Shown in pieces: positions 46,545-56,257 of a stretch of DNA of 64,000 bases. Below the pieces are notes generated by a model. That model was given only the letters and a program-made list of their open reading frames with translations. It made no database searches and was not told the DNA's origin. How positions within the stretch are numbered: the first letter of the stretch is position 1; each line of letters begins with the position of its first letter. Source of the DNA: Methyloligella sp. (GTDB lineage: Bacteria; Pseudomonadota; Alphaproteobacteria; Rhizobiales; HXMU1428-3); NCBI GenBank assembly GCA_021604645.1, contig BQJJ01000005.1, forward strand, positions 124,001 through 188,000. Reading direction: 5' to 3'. The position numbers and the translations under genes were made by a program.

Positions 46545-47885
46545 ATGTATAAGGTTAAGAAGTTGACTACATTTTCCCTTTCAAGAATTAGAACATATTT
46601 TTCTTATGATGATGATCTCATGAGACGTATCATGTTTTTAATCCTTCTTATCATTCCCATTTGTATCATTATAGGACGCTCTCCGCTTGATATCGGGGTT
46701 TCTATTATCGCGGCTTGTTTTCTTATTCACTCATTTTATTGGAGAGATTTTAATTGGCTAAAAAGTAACTGGGTCATTGCAGTTTTCCTTTTCTGGGGAT
46801 TTACTGTTATAAATAGTTTTCAAGCCTATGATGTTGAGCTTGCTCTTGAAAGATCTGTTCCCAACATACGATTTCCAATTTTTGCCATTGCGATTTCCTA
46901 TTGGATTCTGCGAAATGACAAAGATATTCGTTTTTTTGTTTATGCTTTCGCTGCGACTTTAATTTTTTCAGTCGCTGATGGGCTTTTTGAATATCTTGTT
47001 GGTTTTGACTTTGCTGGAAATGAAAAAAGGTTGGGGCGTTTATCTGGCCCTTTTCAAGTTAGCACTCTTGGAATTTACTTAACCAAGCTCGGTATTCCTA
47101 TGATGGTAGCTTTTTTGGCCTTTCTGGCGCTGAATAAATCTACATCTGGTAACTCTAAGAATTTTTACCTTGCGATTGGTTTTGCAATCTTGATGCTCAT
47201 CACCATATTGTTGTCTGGCGAGAGAATGGCTCTTTTATTAATGCTTTTTGCACTTGTTTTAAGCGCCATTATGTTACGCAAATTTAGATTGTATATTTTT
47301 CTCGCCCTCCTATTAATGGTCTGTGGTTTGGGAGTGACTATTAGCTTAGATGATGGACTTAGAGGTCGGATTTATGGGAAGACAGTAGAGCAGTTACAGG
47401 AGAACCCTAAAAGCTCTAGAACCTATAAGGCTCAATTTGCTGCTGCTATTGACATAATTAAAGATCACCCAATTTTAGGCGTTGGCTCGAATAATTACCG
47501 TGTTGTTTGTAAATACCCTCAGTACGATCCAAATGGAGTTAACGACAAGGCTAAAAGTCGTTGTCTGATTCACCCTCATCAGGTTTATTTAGAATTATGG
47601 GTGAATAACGGTTTAATTGGTCTTCTGCTTTTCTGTTCAATATTATTTTTTTGGTGCAAGCTTATTTATAACAATTGGTCAGCATTGTTTCAAACCCCAC
47701 TTTTGTTTAGTGGATGCTTGGGTGCCATTCTTTTCTTATGGCCACTTTCTGCAGGTATGAGTATTTTTAGTAATTTTAATGGAATATGGTTTTGGCTTAT
47801 GATGGGCTTCATGTTGGCTTGCTTTCAAGTCATCAAAGGGCAGCCTTACAATAAAAAATCTATTTCTGGAGCTTCCAGCTTATGA
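46545..47885 (+). CDS. O-antigen ligase/polymerase-like membrane protein
   Basis: This 446-residue inner-membrane protein has about ten to twelve helices. The Wzy_C/WaaL-type region includes a large periplasmic loop with SSRTYKAQFAAAIDIIKDHPILGVGSNNYR and LIHPHQVYLELWVNNGLIGLLLF, in which the conserved Arg and His of the ligase family can be placed. It would join or polymerise undecaprenyl-linked glycans on the periplasmic face. The ATG at 46545 has no obvious ribosome site; an internal start before the first helix (near 46620) is possible. Its stop overlaps the start of the epimerase gene (ATGA), so the two are translationally coupled. Confidence 0.88.
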   Translation: MYKVKKLTTFSLSRIRTYFSYDDDLMRRIMFLILLIIPICIIIGRSPLDIGVSIIAACFLIHSFYWRDFNWLKSNWVIAVFLFWGFTVINSFQAYDVELALERSVPNIRFPIFAIAISYWILRNDKDIRFFVYAFAATLIFSVADGLFEYLVGFDFAGNEKRLGRLSGPFQVSTLGIYLTKLGIPMMVAFLAFLALNKSTSGNSKNFYLAIGFAILMLITILLSGERMALLLMLFALVLSAIMLRKFRLYIFLALLLMVCGLGVTISLDDGLRGRIYGKTVEQLQENPKSSRTYKAQFAAAIDIIKDHPILGVGSNNYRVVCKYPQYDPNGVNDKAKSRCLIHPHQVYLELWVNNGLIGLLLFCSILFFWCKLIYNNWSALFQTPLLFSGCLGAILFLWPLSAGMSIFSNFNGIWFWLMMGFMLACFQVIKGQPYNKKSISGASSL

Positions 47886-48811
47886 CGCAGATTTATGTAA
47901 CCGGAGCCACAGGTTTTATCGGCCAATATTTAGTAAAAGATTTATTGGAGGACATCCATCAAGTTACTGCATCGGTTCGACGCTTATCCAACTCTTTACC
48001 TTCTGAAATTAAGCAAGATGTTATTGATGACATTCTTCAGGTGTCACATTGGGAAGAAAAGTTTGAGATGATTGATGTGATCATTCATCTTGCAGGTGAT
48101 AATGGATATAAGGCTGGTGAGGGAGATAAAAGAGACCTTGAGGCAATCAATGCTGAATTGACAGAAACGCTGGCTCGTTCAGCTGCTCAAGCTGGCGTAA
48201 AGCAATTTATTTTTTTGAGTTCCGCAAAAGTGAATGGGGATAATTCTTCTGCTCCTTTTACTGAAACAGACCAACCACAACCAAATGATGCTTATGCGAA
48301 TAGCAAATTAATAGCTGAACAGAGATTGTTGAAAGTGGCTGAAGAGACAGGACTTAAGGTTCTAATTATTCGACCAACTTTGGTTTATGGAAAAGGGGCT
48401 AAAGGGAATTTTCAAAGTTTGGTCAAGCTTGTTGATTTAAAACTGCCCTTACCTTTTGGAGGAATTCATAATAAAAGAAACCTTTGTTCACTTCAAAACC
48501 TTAGTCACTTTATTCGAACTTGTTTAACTCATCCACAGATCGCACATGGAGTTTTCCTCGTTGCTGATAATGAGAGCCTATCGACGAGTGATATTTTTTC
48601 AGAAATAGCTCAAGCGAAAGGCAAATCACTTCGGCTTGTTCCCTTGCCCTCGAGCTTGATGAAATTGCTTTTAGGTCTTATTGGAAAATCTTCAATTGCT
48701 GATCGATTGTATGGTTCATTTGAAGTTGATACATCTAAAGCTAAAAAATTATTAGGCTGGAAGCCTCCTTTAAAGACTACAAAAGCTTTTGAACTTATTT
48801 TTAAAGATTAA
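47882..48811 (+). CDS. NAD-dependent sugar epimerase/dehydratase
   Basis: The 309-residue extended SDR has the Rossmann motif VTGATGFIGQYL (residues 6-17), the active-site Tyr/Lys pair in NDAYANSKLIAE and downstream substrate-binding segments (RPTLVYGKGAKGNF). It resembles UDP-sugar 4-epimerase or reductase proteins of polysaccharide loci, such as those completing the synthesis of N-acetylfucosamine-type lipid carriers, but the exact activity is not visible. It overlaps the ligase gene by 4 nt and ends 22 nt before the convergent GT4 gene. Confidence 0.85.
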   Translation: MTQIYVTGATGFIGQYLVKDLLEDIHQVTASVRRLSNSLPSEIKQDVIDDILQVSHWEEKFEMIDVIIHLAGDNGYKAGEGDKRDLEAINAELTETLARSAAQAGVKQFIFLSSAKVNGDNSSAPFTETDQPQPNDAYANSKLIAEQRLLKVAEETGLKVLIIRPTLVYGKGAKGNFQSLVKLVDLKLPLPFGGIHNKRNLCSLQNLSHFIRTCLTHPQIAHGVFLVADNESLSTSDIFSEIAQAKGKSLRLVPLPSSLMKLLLGLIGKSSIADRLYGSFEVDTSKAKKLLGWKPPLKTTKAFELIFKD

Positions 48812-48833
48812 TAAATTCACTTATAAAACTAAT

Positions 48834-50036
48834 CTACCCTTCACTATCGAAATTGTTAGATAATAGCTCTTCATAAATTTTTAGATGTTCGTTTGTAACA
48901 CTTTCAATAGCAAAGTTTTGTTCTGCCATTTTTCGTCCTGCAAGTCCCATTTCTTTTGTTTGTTCGGAGCTATCTATTAATCTTCTCATTGCATTGGCAA
49001 GGTCATCGGCATCTCTTGTTTTAACTAACAGACCCGTGACATTATTTATGATTGCATCACGGCAACCAGGGTGATCTGTAGTGATAACTGCTCGTCCGCT
49101 TGCAGCCGCTTCGATAAGTATTTTAGGGAGACCTTCGCCATAATAAGACGGTAAGACTACCGCGTAAGCTTGCCGTAAAACTTCTGGCATATCTTGCCGA
49201 ACACCCCAATATTCGACTATCCCTGATTTTTCCCATTCTTTTATTTCCTCCAACTTTACACTTGAAGGGTTATTCGGATAAGGAGCACCAACGAGAATGA
49301 ATTTAACTTTTTGTTTTTTTGCAGTTGCTTCAGCTAAAATTGATTGGGCTGCTTGGATGAATTCTCCAATCCCCTTTTCATATAATAACCTACCTGCGAA
49401 AATAAACTTCATCTCGTCATCTGCAATAGCCTCAGAATTAAACAGACCTAAATTTACACCTGAACCTGGTATCATATTAGTTTGTTTTTTATTCACACCA
49501 GTTAGGTCTGTTAAAATGGCTTTGTCATGTTCATTTTGAAAAATTACTTTTAAATTTTTATGCTTTAAGGCTTCTTTGTAAATTCCACCGATAATTCCTC
49601 TTCTTATTGAAGCTAAAAAACCTCGAGAAGAGAAGACTGAACCTAGGCCAGAGATTGCAGCAACAACAGCTTCAACTTTCGTCAATCTTGTTGCGATGCC
49701 TCCTAAAAGAACTGGTTTGATTGTGACCAAGTGTACTAAATTCGGCCTAACCTTTTTTAATATTGAAATGATTTCAAGAAAAGAGCGGATAAATTGGAAG
49801 ATTCCTCCCTTACTTTCTCCGATTAAAAGAGGGTGTACAGTGATGCCTAATTTCTCAAGCTCTTCTTTTTTATCTGTTACCGTCGTTGCTAAATGCACCT
49901 CATATCCTTTAGAAAGTGCCTCGAGTGCTATTGGCAAACGATGGGACATGAAGAACCAGTCCACGTTTACAATAAACATTAGTTTTTTAGGTTTAGACAT
50001 TTCAGAATTATCATTATTCATTAAGGAGCTCTTCAT
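48834..50036 (-). CDS. GT4 family glycosyltransferase
   Basis: The 400-residue GT-B enzyme resembles PglA/CapM-like transferases: the N-terminal domain has VDWFFMSHRLPIALEA and a GSVF loop, the C-terminal domain AGRLLYEKGIGEFIQAA, and the EX7E motif in EGLPKILIEAA. It most likely adds a GlcNAc- or GalNAc-type sugar to a lipid-linked acceptor at the cytoplasmic membrane. The start overlaps the 3' end of asnB by 23 nt. ATGs at 50021 and 50000 are alternative starts. Confidence 0.88.
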   Translation of the reverse strand: MKSSLMNNDNSEMSKPKKLMFIVNVDWFFMSHRLPIALEALSKGYEVHLATTVTDKKEELEKLGITVHPLLIGESKGGIFQFIRSFLEIISILKKVRPNLVHLVTIKPVLLGGIATRLTKVEAVVAAISGLGSVFSSRGFLASIRRGIIGGIYKEALKHKNLKVIFQNEHDKAILTDLTGVNKKQTNMIPGSGVNLGLFNSEAIADDEMKFIFAGRLLYEKGIGEFIQAAQSILAEATAKKQKVKFILVGAPYPNNPSSVKLEEIKEWEKSGIVEYWGVRQDMPEVLRQAYAVVLPSYYGEGLPKILIEAAASGRAVITTDHPGCRDAIINNVTGLLVKTRDADDLANAMRRLIDSSEQTKEMGLAGRKMAEQNFAIESVTNEHLKIYEELLSNNFDSEG

Positions 50037-51987
50037 CTAACCAAGCTTGAAACATTAGGATGTTCCATAAAAGTTTAGACCAATCTCTTTTGCCTGACGT
50101 ATGCTCCAACCATTTTTTTCGAATTTCATCTGTATTAAAAAACCCTTCAGAATTAAGACGTTTTTCACTCAACATCTCTTCTGCCCATACTTTTAATGGT
50201 CCTCGTAACCACTCTTCAAGAGGTACAGAAAACCCCATCTTGGGACGGTTTAATAACTCTGCGGGAATATATTTAGAAAGGAGTTGATTTAAGATCCATT
50301 TTCCTTTGCCATCCCTTATCTTCATATTTAGAGGAAGTCCCCAAGCAAACTCTGTTACTCTTGGATCTAGAAAAGGAACTCGGGTTTCTAATGATACTCC
50401 CATAGCAGCTCTATCAACCTTGACCAAAATATCATTTGGCAAATATGTCATAGCATCGAGATACATCAACTGATGTTCAAAATCTTCGAATTCTGGCCAT
50501 GTATTTTTTTCATTTAAAATGATCTTTGGATCACGCCCCTTTAAAACCAGGTTCTCTGTTTCCTCAGTACTTTTTAAGACCCGAAGAAAGATGTCTTCCT
50601 TGTTCTTTGCATCAATTGAGTTCATCACTTTGTTGATTTTATCTGAGGCAAGAGACAACTGAAAACGATCTGGCAAAAACTCCAGCATTTCAGTAAGTTT
50701 ATTATTCGACTTTTCTGAAGCAAGAGAGAAAAAGGACTTTTTTATAGTTTTGCGAAGAGGAGATGGCAAATTTTTGATTAGGTTCCAGATTTTCTGAACC
50801 CCAATATATCGATTGTATCCACCAAAAATTTCATCACCACCGTCTCCTGATAAAGCAACTGTTACTCTTTGCTTGGTTAGTTTGGATAACAAATAGGTTG
50901 GGATTTGAGAAATATCTGCGAAAGGCTCATCATATAAACTTGGCAACAAAGGGATTACATCCAGAGCTTCTTGGGGGGAGACATAAAACTCTTCATGTCT
51001 TGTCCCTAAGTGATTGGATATTGCCTTGGCGCATTTTGCTTCATCATAGTCTTGCTCATTGAAACCGATTGTAAATGTCTCAACAGGCCTTTCAGATTGA
51101 GTTTGCATGATTGCAGTGATTGTTGAGGAATCTATGCCACCTGAGAGAAATGAACCAAGCGGTACGTCTGAAATCATTTGTTCTTCAATCACATTCGAGA
51201 GAAGCTCATCAAGTTGTTTAATTGCTTTGGTTTCATCCAGGGACTGTGTGTGATTTAGGGCGCATTTACTCGTCTCTTCTAATGACCAATATATTTCAGA
51301 TTTTACGTTTCTGTTTTTAGATTGTAATTTATTGTCAACTTCAAGACAGAGAAAGGTACCTGGGTCCAATTTATAGATACCTTCATAAATAGAATAAGGT
51401 GCTTGGATATAACTATATTTAATAAATAAATTAAGCGCGTCTCTGTTTATTTCACCCTGAAAGGATGGATGTTTTTTAAGGGCTTTTAATTCTGAGCCAA
51501 AGAGGAAGGTGTCTTTCTGCCAACCATAATAGAGAGGCTTTTCTCCATATCGATCTCTTGCTAGATAAAGTTTTTTTTCTAAGCTGTCCCATAAAGCAAT
51601 GGCGAACATACCTCTTATCTTTTCAAGAGTTTGTTTCATTCCCCATTTTTCGAAACAAGCAAGTAAAGTTTCTGTATCCGAAGTTCCTCGCCATTGAATA
51701 ATTTTTTCTTCACTTTCGAGCTCATTTCGAAGTGTTATGTGGTTATAAATTTCACCGTTATAAACCAACGCATATCTACCAGATGCAGACGACATTGGCT
51801 GGTGGCCAGCAGCTGATAAATCTAAAATTGAAAGTCTAGTATGACAAAGGCCAATTCCGGAATTCGGATCACTCCATTGACCTTGATCATCTGGCCCACG
51901 ATGGTGAAGCGTACCTGCCATCTGCTCCAAATTATCTTCAAAAGAGCTTGTAAAATTACCGGATAAAAAACCAGCTATTCCACACAT
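50014..51987 (-). CDS. asnB: Asparagine synthetase (glutamine-hydrolysing) AsnB
   Basis: The 657-residue enzyme combines an N-terminal class II glutaminase domain, with nucleophile Cys2 in MCGIAGF and LHHRGPDDQG, and a C-terminal ATP-pyrophosphatase synthetase domain with the PP-loop SGGIDSS (about 260). In polysaccharide loci such amidotransferases often amidate sugar uronic acids rather than making asparagine. It lies at the downstream end of the minus-strand block, followed by a GT4 gene it overlaps. The length is slightly over the usual 600-630. Confidence 0.93.
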   Translation of the reverse strand: MCGIAGFLSGNFTSSFEDNLEQMAGTLHHRGPDDQGQWSDPNSGIGLCHTRLSILDLSAAGHQPMSSASGRYALVYNGEIYNHITLRNELESEEKIIQWRGTSDTETLLACFEKWGMKQTLEKIRGMFAIALWDSLEKKLYLARDRYGEKPLYYGWQKDTFLFGSELKALKKHPSFQGEINRDALNLFIKYSYIQAPYSIYEGIYKLDPGTFLCLEVDNKLQSKNRNVKSEIYWSLEETSKCALNHTQSLDETKAIKQLDELLSNVIEEQMISDVPLGSFLSGGIDSSTITAIMQTQSERPVETFTIGFNEQDYDEAKCAKAISNHLGTRHEEFYVSPQEALDVIPLLPSLYDEPFADISQIPTYLLSKLTKQRVTVALSGDGGDEIFGGYNRYIGVQKIWNLIKNLPSPLRKTIKKSFFSLASEKSNNKLTEMLEFLPDRFQLSLASDKINKVMNSIDAKNKEDIFLRVLKSTEETENLVLKGRDPKIILNEKNTWPEFEDFEHQLMYLDAMTYLPNDILVKVDRAAMGVSLETRVPFLDPRVTEFAWGLPLNMKIRDGKGKWILNQLLSKYIPAELLNRPKMGFSVPLEEWLRGPLKVWAEEMLSEKRLNSEGFFNTDEIRKKWLEHTSGKRDWSKLLWNILMFQAWLDEELLNE

Positions 51988-52238
51988 TAAGAATTGCTCC
52001 CTTTAAGTCCCTTAATAGTAGGTGTTTTCATAATTAGTCTTCTAAAATTTAATTTTTATAATTAAGATTAATAACTTAGAACGCAAACTACATACTACTT
52101 GATTTTTTTATTGAATAGATAAAACTGTGTTGTTTGGCAGCTGTTAAGTTTTGTATTTTTAAATAGTCTTAAGCTATTTAGTTCTATCAAAGTTAGATAT
52201 AGATGGTTGAAGAGAAACTTTAATAATATGGGTGAAAA

Positions 52239-52919
52239 ATGAAGGCGATCAAAACTTTAATGATATTCCTAGGTGTGAGCATCATTTTTGCCGTTTATGT
52301 TTCTCAAGCCTTATTGGTAAATAATAAACTTTCCCAGGATGATATTTACGCTATTAAAAAATTGTCCGTCGATAAGCAATGTGGGACGATTCAAAATTAT
52401 GAAAACCAAGTCACCTGCATAAAAGCCGTTCATCAATCAATTCGAAACAAAGTGACTGATTTTCGTTGTGCTTCCAGATTTACATTGATTGAACCAAAAG
52501 AATTTTTAACTCGTGGTTTTGGTTGTTGTTATGATCGTGCCCGCTTCGCCGAAAAGACTCTTGAATTTTATGGATTTAAAACTCGTCATGTTTTCATAAT
52601 AGAGCAAGAATATTTTCTTTTTAATCTACTGATTCCAGGAGTTAGGTCACATGCTTCTTCAGAAGTTAGAACCTCTAAAGGATGGCTAGGGCTCGACTCG
52701 AATGAAGATTTTATATTACTTACTTCCGATAATTTACCCTTAAGTTATGAGCAAGCTCTACAAAATATTGGAAACATAAGATCTAAAATGCTTCCCGTTA
52801 CATTGTATAGTAAAGAGCTGAAGGTTTATTACGGTTTGTATTCTCGTCATGGTTTTTTTCATGGTGTGAACCTTCCTGGTCCAGAAATTAACATTCGTCA
52901 AATCCACCATAATTTTTAA
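52239..52919 (+). CDS. Membrane-anchored or secreted transglutaminase-like protein
   Basis: The 226-residue protein has an N-terminal hydrophobic segment (residues 5-26) that may be a signal anchor. The rest suggests a papain/transglutaminase-type fold. A Cys in RGFGCCYDRARFAEKTL (near residue 97) heads a helix, a His lies in VRSHASSEV and an Asp in LGLDSNEDF, giving a Cys-His-Asp order. There are extra cysteines (QCGTI, VTCIKA) that may form a disulfide. It is the only plus-strand gene between two minus-strand polysaccharide genes. A crosslinking, amidase or thioester role on an envelope polymer is possible. The triad assignment is by pattern only. Confidence 0.7.
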   Translation: MKAIKTLMIFLGVSIIFAVYVSQALLVNNKLSQDDIYAIKKLSVDKQCGTIQNYENQVTCIKAVHQSIRNKVTDFRCASRFTLIEPKEFLTRGFGCCYDRARFAEKTLEFYGFKTRHVFIIEQEYFLFNLLIPGVRSHASSEVRTSKGWLGLDSNEDFILLTSDNLPLSYEQALQNIGNIRSKMLPVTLYSKELKVYYGLYSRHGFFHGVNLPGPEINIRQIHHNF

Positions 52920-52927
52920 AAACTTAT

Positions 52928-55144
52928 TTAACTAACATGCTTAAACCTACTAGCTAAAGTATCGTTCATAATAAACGTGTTTGTGACCAACATTCCCAAA
53001 AGAAACCAAAAAACTCTTTGATAAAGCATGTCATGTGTCTGAGAAAATAACGTGAATGTAATTCCAATTAAAATGAGAGCAAAGTCATCTTTCTTTAATT
53101 CAATTTTCGATTGTTTCCAAAGGTGAGATAAAAATGCAAGGGGTATAGATAGAAATAAAATAAAACCGACAACCCCCATCTCCGTTAGAACCCACAAAGC
53201 GGTATTGTGAATTGTTAAAGGGTCTTTAAAATCATTCATATGAGCAGCTATGAATGCTCCTAAACCGGCACCAAATATTGGATTTGATTTCCACATTTCT
53301 ATGGCCCACATATAAGAGGCTACTCTTTCAGAATGAACACGTGTCATTAGTTCAGGAGTTTGTAGATTGGTTAATAGAGCATTCGAATAGTTCAACCCTA
53401 AAATATCTGCCACAATTGTTGGAAAAATACTTGCCAAGAAATAACTTGTTACGACCAGGCTCACAGTCCAAAGCAATGAATAGAAAAAATTTCGAAAGTT
53501 GAGGTAGTTCATAAAAACACTGATGAGTAAAATAATGCTCGCGGTTGCTATTCCCGTTCTAGATGCTGTCAGTAATATAACACCAAATAAAATTCCTATT
53601 ATTAAGTTGTGTCTATGTTGAAAAATTTTAGAACTATAAACAATTGATACAGAAAGAAATAACGTTGCTGCAAATGCTAGGGCATTTCTGTTTAATATCA
53701 TTCCATTAAAGCGCCAATTCGTCCACTTAAGGTCTCTCAAAGTTTCATAATGAAGAAAATGATATACTGATAGATAAAGGATTAAAATAGATATAGTCGT
53801 CAAAAGGAAAGTCGTAAGCACTGTACTCATCATTTTAGGGCCTAATAATGCAGTGATCATACTTCCTGAAATTAGGTATGCAAAGACAATCAATAATCCC
53901 AGGCCTCTGTTATAAGTCGCCCAGTCAATTAGGCCGACTTTGAAAAAGCCTAAAGTCCATCCATAAATGATCATTATAACTAAGCAAAACATAGCTGGCC
54001 CAAATCCTTGGACTCTCCATAATGCTTGATGTAAGTATTCTTTATACCAAAGCGCCAAAAAACTAATGCTCAATACTATTGCAACTGGATCCGCTAGGTT
54101 AAATGTTAAACTTCCCGTATTTGTTGGTATATGAATTTGGAAGCCAATAAAAATTGCAAGGAAGATAGCCCCAAAAAAAGCCAAAGCTTTTTCAAAATGA
54201 ATATTTAATTTTTTCGACCTTGATTTATTTTTTGTGACTTGCGTTTCTTTTTTAGTTTCAGAAAAACTAATTACCAGTGCGTGAACCCCGACAGCTAAGA
54301 GAGAAAGCACTCCAACAATGCTGGCGACGATAACCCCAATTGTTGGATCTAGCCCAAGATAAGAGAATACAAAACCAGCTGAAAGTTCTCGCAGGCCCCA
54401 GCCTGCAAAACTAATCGGTATAGCAGCACCTAGCATAACAATAGCAAATATACCTGTTGCCATAAGCAAAGAGGTCTCTTTTAGAAAACTGAGTGATAAC
54501 AATAAATAGGCACTTAACATTAAACTATGCATCAGCAAGCTGATCAAAGCAGTTTGGTTTATTCCTAATTGTTTCAATAGAGACAAAATTTTACGGCTAT
54601 AGCGTCTTTGAGATTTGGTTATCGCAAAATAATATGTTGCAATAATAGATAAAAGCAAAGCTGCTATAATCACTAGAATTGCTGAGATTTCAATGGCATT
54701 TCCGAAGGTTGACTTTGTGATATATACTGCCCCCAAAGTCGCCAAAATGAGTAATGTCATTAATGCGATTACTTTTTCTAACAAAGTTAGAAAAGCCATT
54801 CTTTGAGAGACATTAGTAAACCTAGCACCGTAAGCATTTCTAAAAGCCATTTGTCCAATTGTATTAAATACAAAAAAACCAAAAATCTGAGAATATATAT
54901 TTACATGATGAGCATCCCAAAAAGAAATTGAGATGCCTGCTTTTTTAGAGAGTTTTGCGAAACGAAAACTGCTTAGAAAAATATTTATTAATATTAGAAT
55001 AAAAGCCGGAATCAGCAGCGTTACATCTACCTTTGATAATACATCCCCTACATTCTCTATCGGTAAGATAAAATAGAGAGCTATAATACTTAGGAATGTT
55101 ATGAGGATTTTATAAATCAAATCACTGGTCTCTCTTAGTCTCAC
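52928..55144 (-). CDS. Fused flippase-like (LPG-synthase TM) and O-antigen-ligase membrane protein
   Basis: The 738-residue polytopic protein has two parts. Residues about 1-300 match the UPF0104/lysylphosphatidylglycerol-synthase TM flippase-like domain, seen in RFAKLSKKAGI and FAGWGLRELSAGFVFSYLGLD. From about residue 330 it continues as an O-antigen ligase/Wzy protein: ASRTGIATASIILLI, then a large loop with WKSNPIFGAGLGAFI and TIHNTALWVLTEMG. These domains are usually separate proteins. The fusion would couple movement of a lipid-linked glycan with its transfer or polymerisation. It abuts the GT4 gene at 55145 with no spacer. Confidence 0.85.
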   Translation of the reverse strand: MRLRETSDLIYKILITFLSIIALYFILPIENVGDVLSKVDVTLLIPAFILILINIFLSSFRFAKLSKKAGISISFWDAHHVNIYSQIFGFFVFNTIGQMAFRNAYGARFTNVSQRMAFLTLLEKVIALMTLLILATLGAVYITKSTFGNAIEISAILVIIAALLLSIIATYYFAITKSQRRYSRKILSLLKQLGINQTALISLLMHSLMLSAYLLLSLSFLKETSLLMATGIFAIVMLGAAIPISFAGWGLRELSAGFVFSYLGLDPTIGVIVASIVGVLSLLAVGVHALVISFSETKKETQVTKNKSRSKKLNIHFEKALAFFGAIFLAIFIGFQIHIPTNTGSLTFNLADPVAIVLSISFLALWYKEYLHQALWRVQGFGPAMFCLVIMIIYGWTLGFFKVGLIDWATYNRGLGLLIVFAYLISGSMITALLGPKMMSTVLTTFLLTTISILILYLSVYHFLHYETLRDLKWTNWRFNGMILNRNALAFAATLFLSVSIVYSSKIFQHRHNLIIGILFGVILLTASRTGIATASIILLISVFMNYLNFRNFFYSLLWTVSLVVTSYFLASIFPTIVADILGLNYSNALLTNLQTPELMTRVHSERVASYMWAIEMWKSNPIFGAGLGAFIAAHMNDFKDPLTIHNTALWVLTEMGVVGFILFLSIPLAFLSHLWKQSKIELKKDDFALILIGITFTLFSQTHDMLYQRVFWFLLGMLVTNTFIMNDTLASRFKHVS

Positions 55145-56257
55145 TCATTTTTTTGTATGGTTTATAGATGATTTAAGAAGAGTTTCCCATTGATCAACAA
55201 CGGTAGCTAATTTATGAGTTTCAAAGACATCACTACTAAATCCACCTAACTTTATTCTTAACTCACTATTGCCCATTAATTGCTTTAAAGCATTTGTCAT
55301 TCCGCTCAGGTTACAAACTGAACTATCAACCAAAATACCATTTTGATTATGTTTTATGAGTTGATTTACTCCTAAACAATAGTCAAAACCAATAGTTGGT
55401 AAGCCATGGCTCATAGCTTCAACTAAAGTTAATCCGAAACTTTCGTATCTTGAAGGAAGAACAAATAATTGAGCATTTTCATATTCATGCGAAACATTTC
55501 TGGTACGTCCTGGTAAGAAAATTCGGTTGGTCAGACCATTTTTTTTTATTTGTTTTTCAAGTTCAGTGCGAAGCTCACCTTCACCAATAATCTTGAGATC
55601 CCATTCGGGGAACTCTGATGCAATTTTTGAAAACGCCTCAATTAATACTTTGTGGTCTTTCTGCTTATCAAGCCGTCCAATCGTCAACATAGTTTTTCTG
55701 TCATTGTCGTTTCCGATTAGGTTCGCCTTTATATTGTCTTTTACAAAGACGGGGTTTGGAACGACAATCATTTTTTTATTTAAAAAAGGAGCGAATGCAT
55801 CTTTAACTTGCTTAGAAACACAGGTGATTTTTTTCACCATAAAAGGAGTTAGGTGCAACAAGCCCCATTCCCAGGGGCGGCATCTATAATGCTCTGGTAC
55901 AATGTGTTCACTGGCAATAACTGGGACTGATGTCCCTAAAAGAGAAAAGCCAAGAGGAATATACATGCTATGCATAAAGCCAATGGCAATTTCAGGCTGT
56001 AGTTTTTTTATAAAACGTCTCATAATTATGATATGACGGAGAAGCTTGAACGACTTAGCACTATCTTCTTCACTTCCTAATTTTATCCATTTTATATTTT
56101 CATGTAGTGGGTAAAATTGTTCGGCTTCAGCACTATCACAAGATAGAATATATACTTCATGATTTCGCTCAGCTAATTTTGAGGCTACTTCTGTTAACAC
56201 CCTTTCAGCACCGCCAGATGCATTATGTAGTTCTTTAATGCAAAATAGAATTTTCAA
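55145..56257 (-). CDS. GT4 family glycosyltransferase
   Basis: This 370-residue GT-B enzyme has a Gly-rich N-terminal loop (ASGGAERVLTEVASKL), a nucleotide-sugar domain starting LTIGRLDKQKDH and the EX7E motif in ESFGLTLVEAMSHG. It presumably adds one sugar to the growing lipid-linked repeat unit. It overlaps the upstream GT4 gene by 4 nt, so the operon is translationally coupled. Confidence 0.9.
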   Translation of the reverse strand: MKILFCIKELHNASGGAERVLTEVASKLAERNHEVYILSCDSAEAEQFYPLHENIKWIKLGSEEDSAKSFKLLRHIIIMRRFIKKLQPEIAIGFMHSMYIPLGFSLLGTSVPVIASEHIVPEHYRCRPWEWGLLHLTPFMVKKITCVSKQVKDAFAPFLNKKMIVVPNPVFVKDNIKANLIGNDNDRKTMLTIGRLDKQKDHKVLIEAFSKIASEFPEWDLKIIGEGELRTELEKQIKKNGLTNRIFLPGRTRNVSHEYENAQLFVLPSRYESFGLTLVEAMSHGLPTIGFDYCLGVNQLIKHNQNGILVDSSVCNLSGMTNALKQLMGNSELRIKLGGFSSDVFETHKLATVVDQWETLLKSSINHTKK

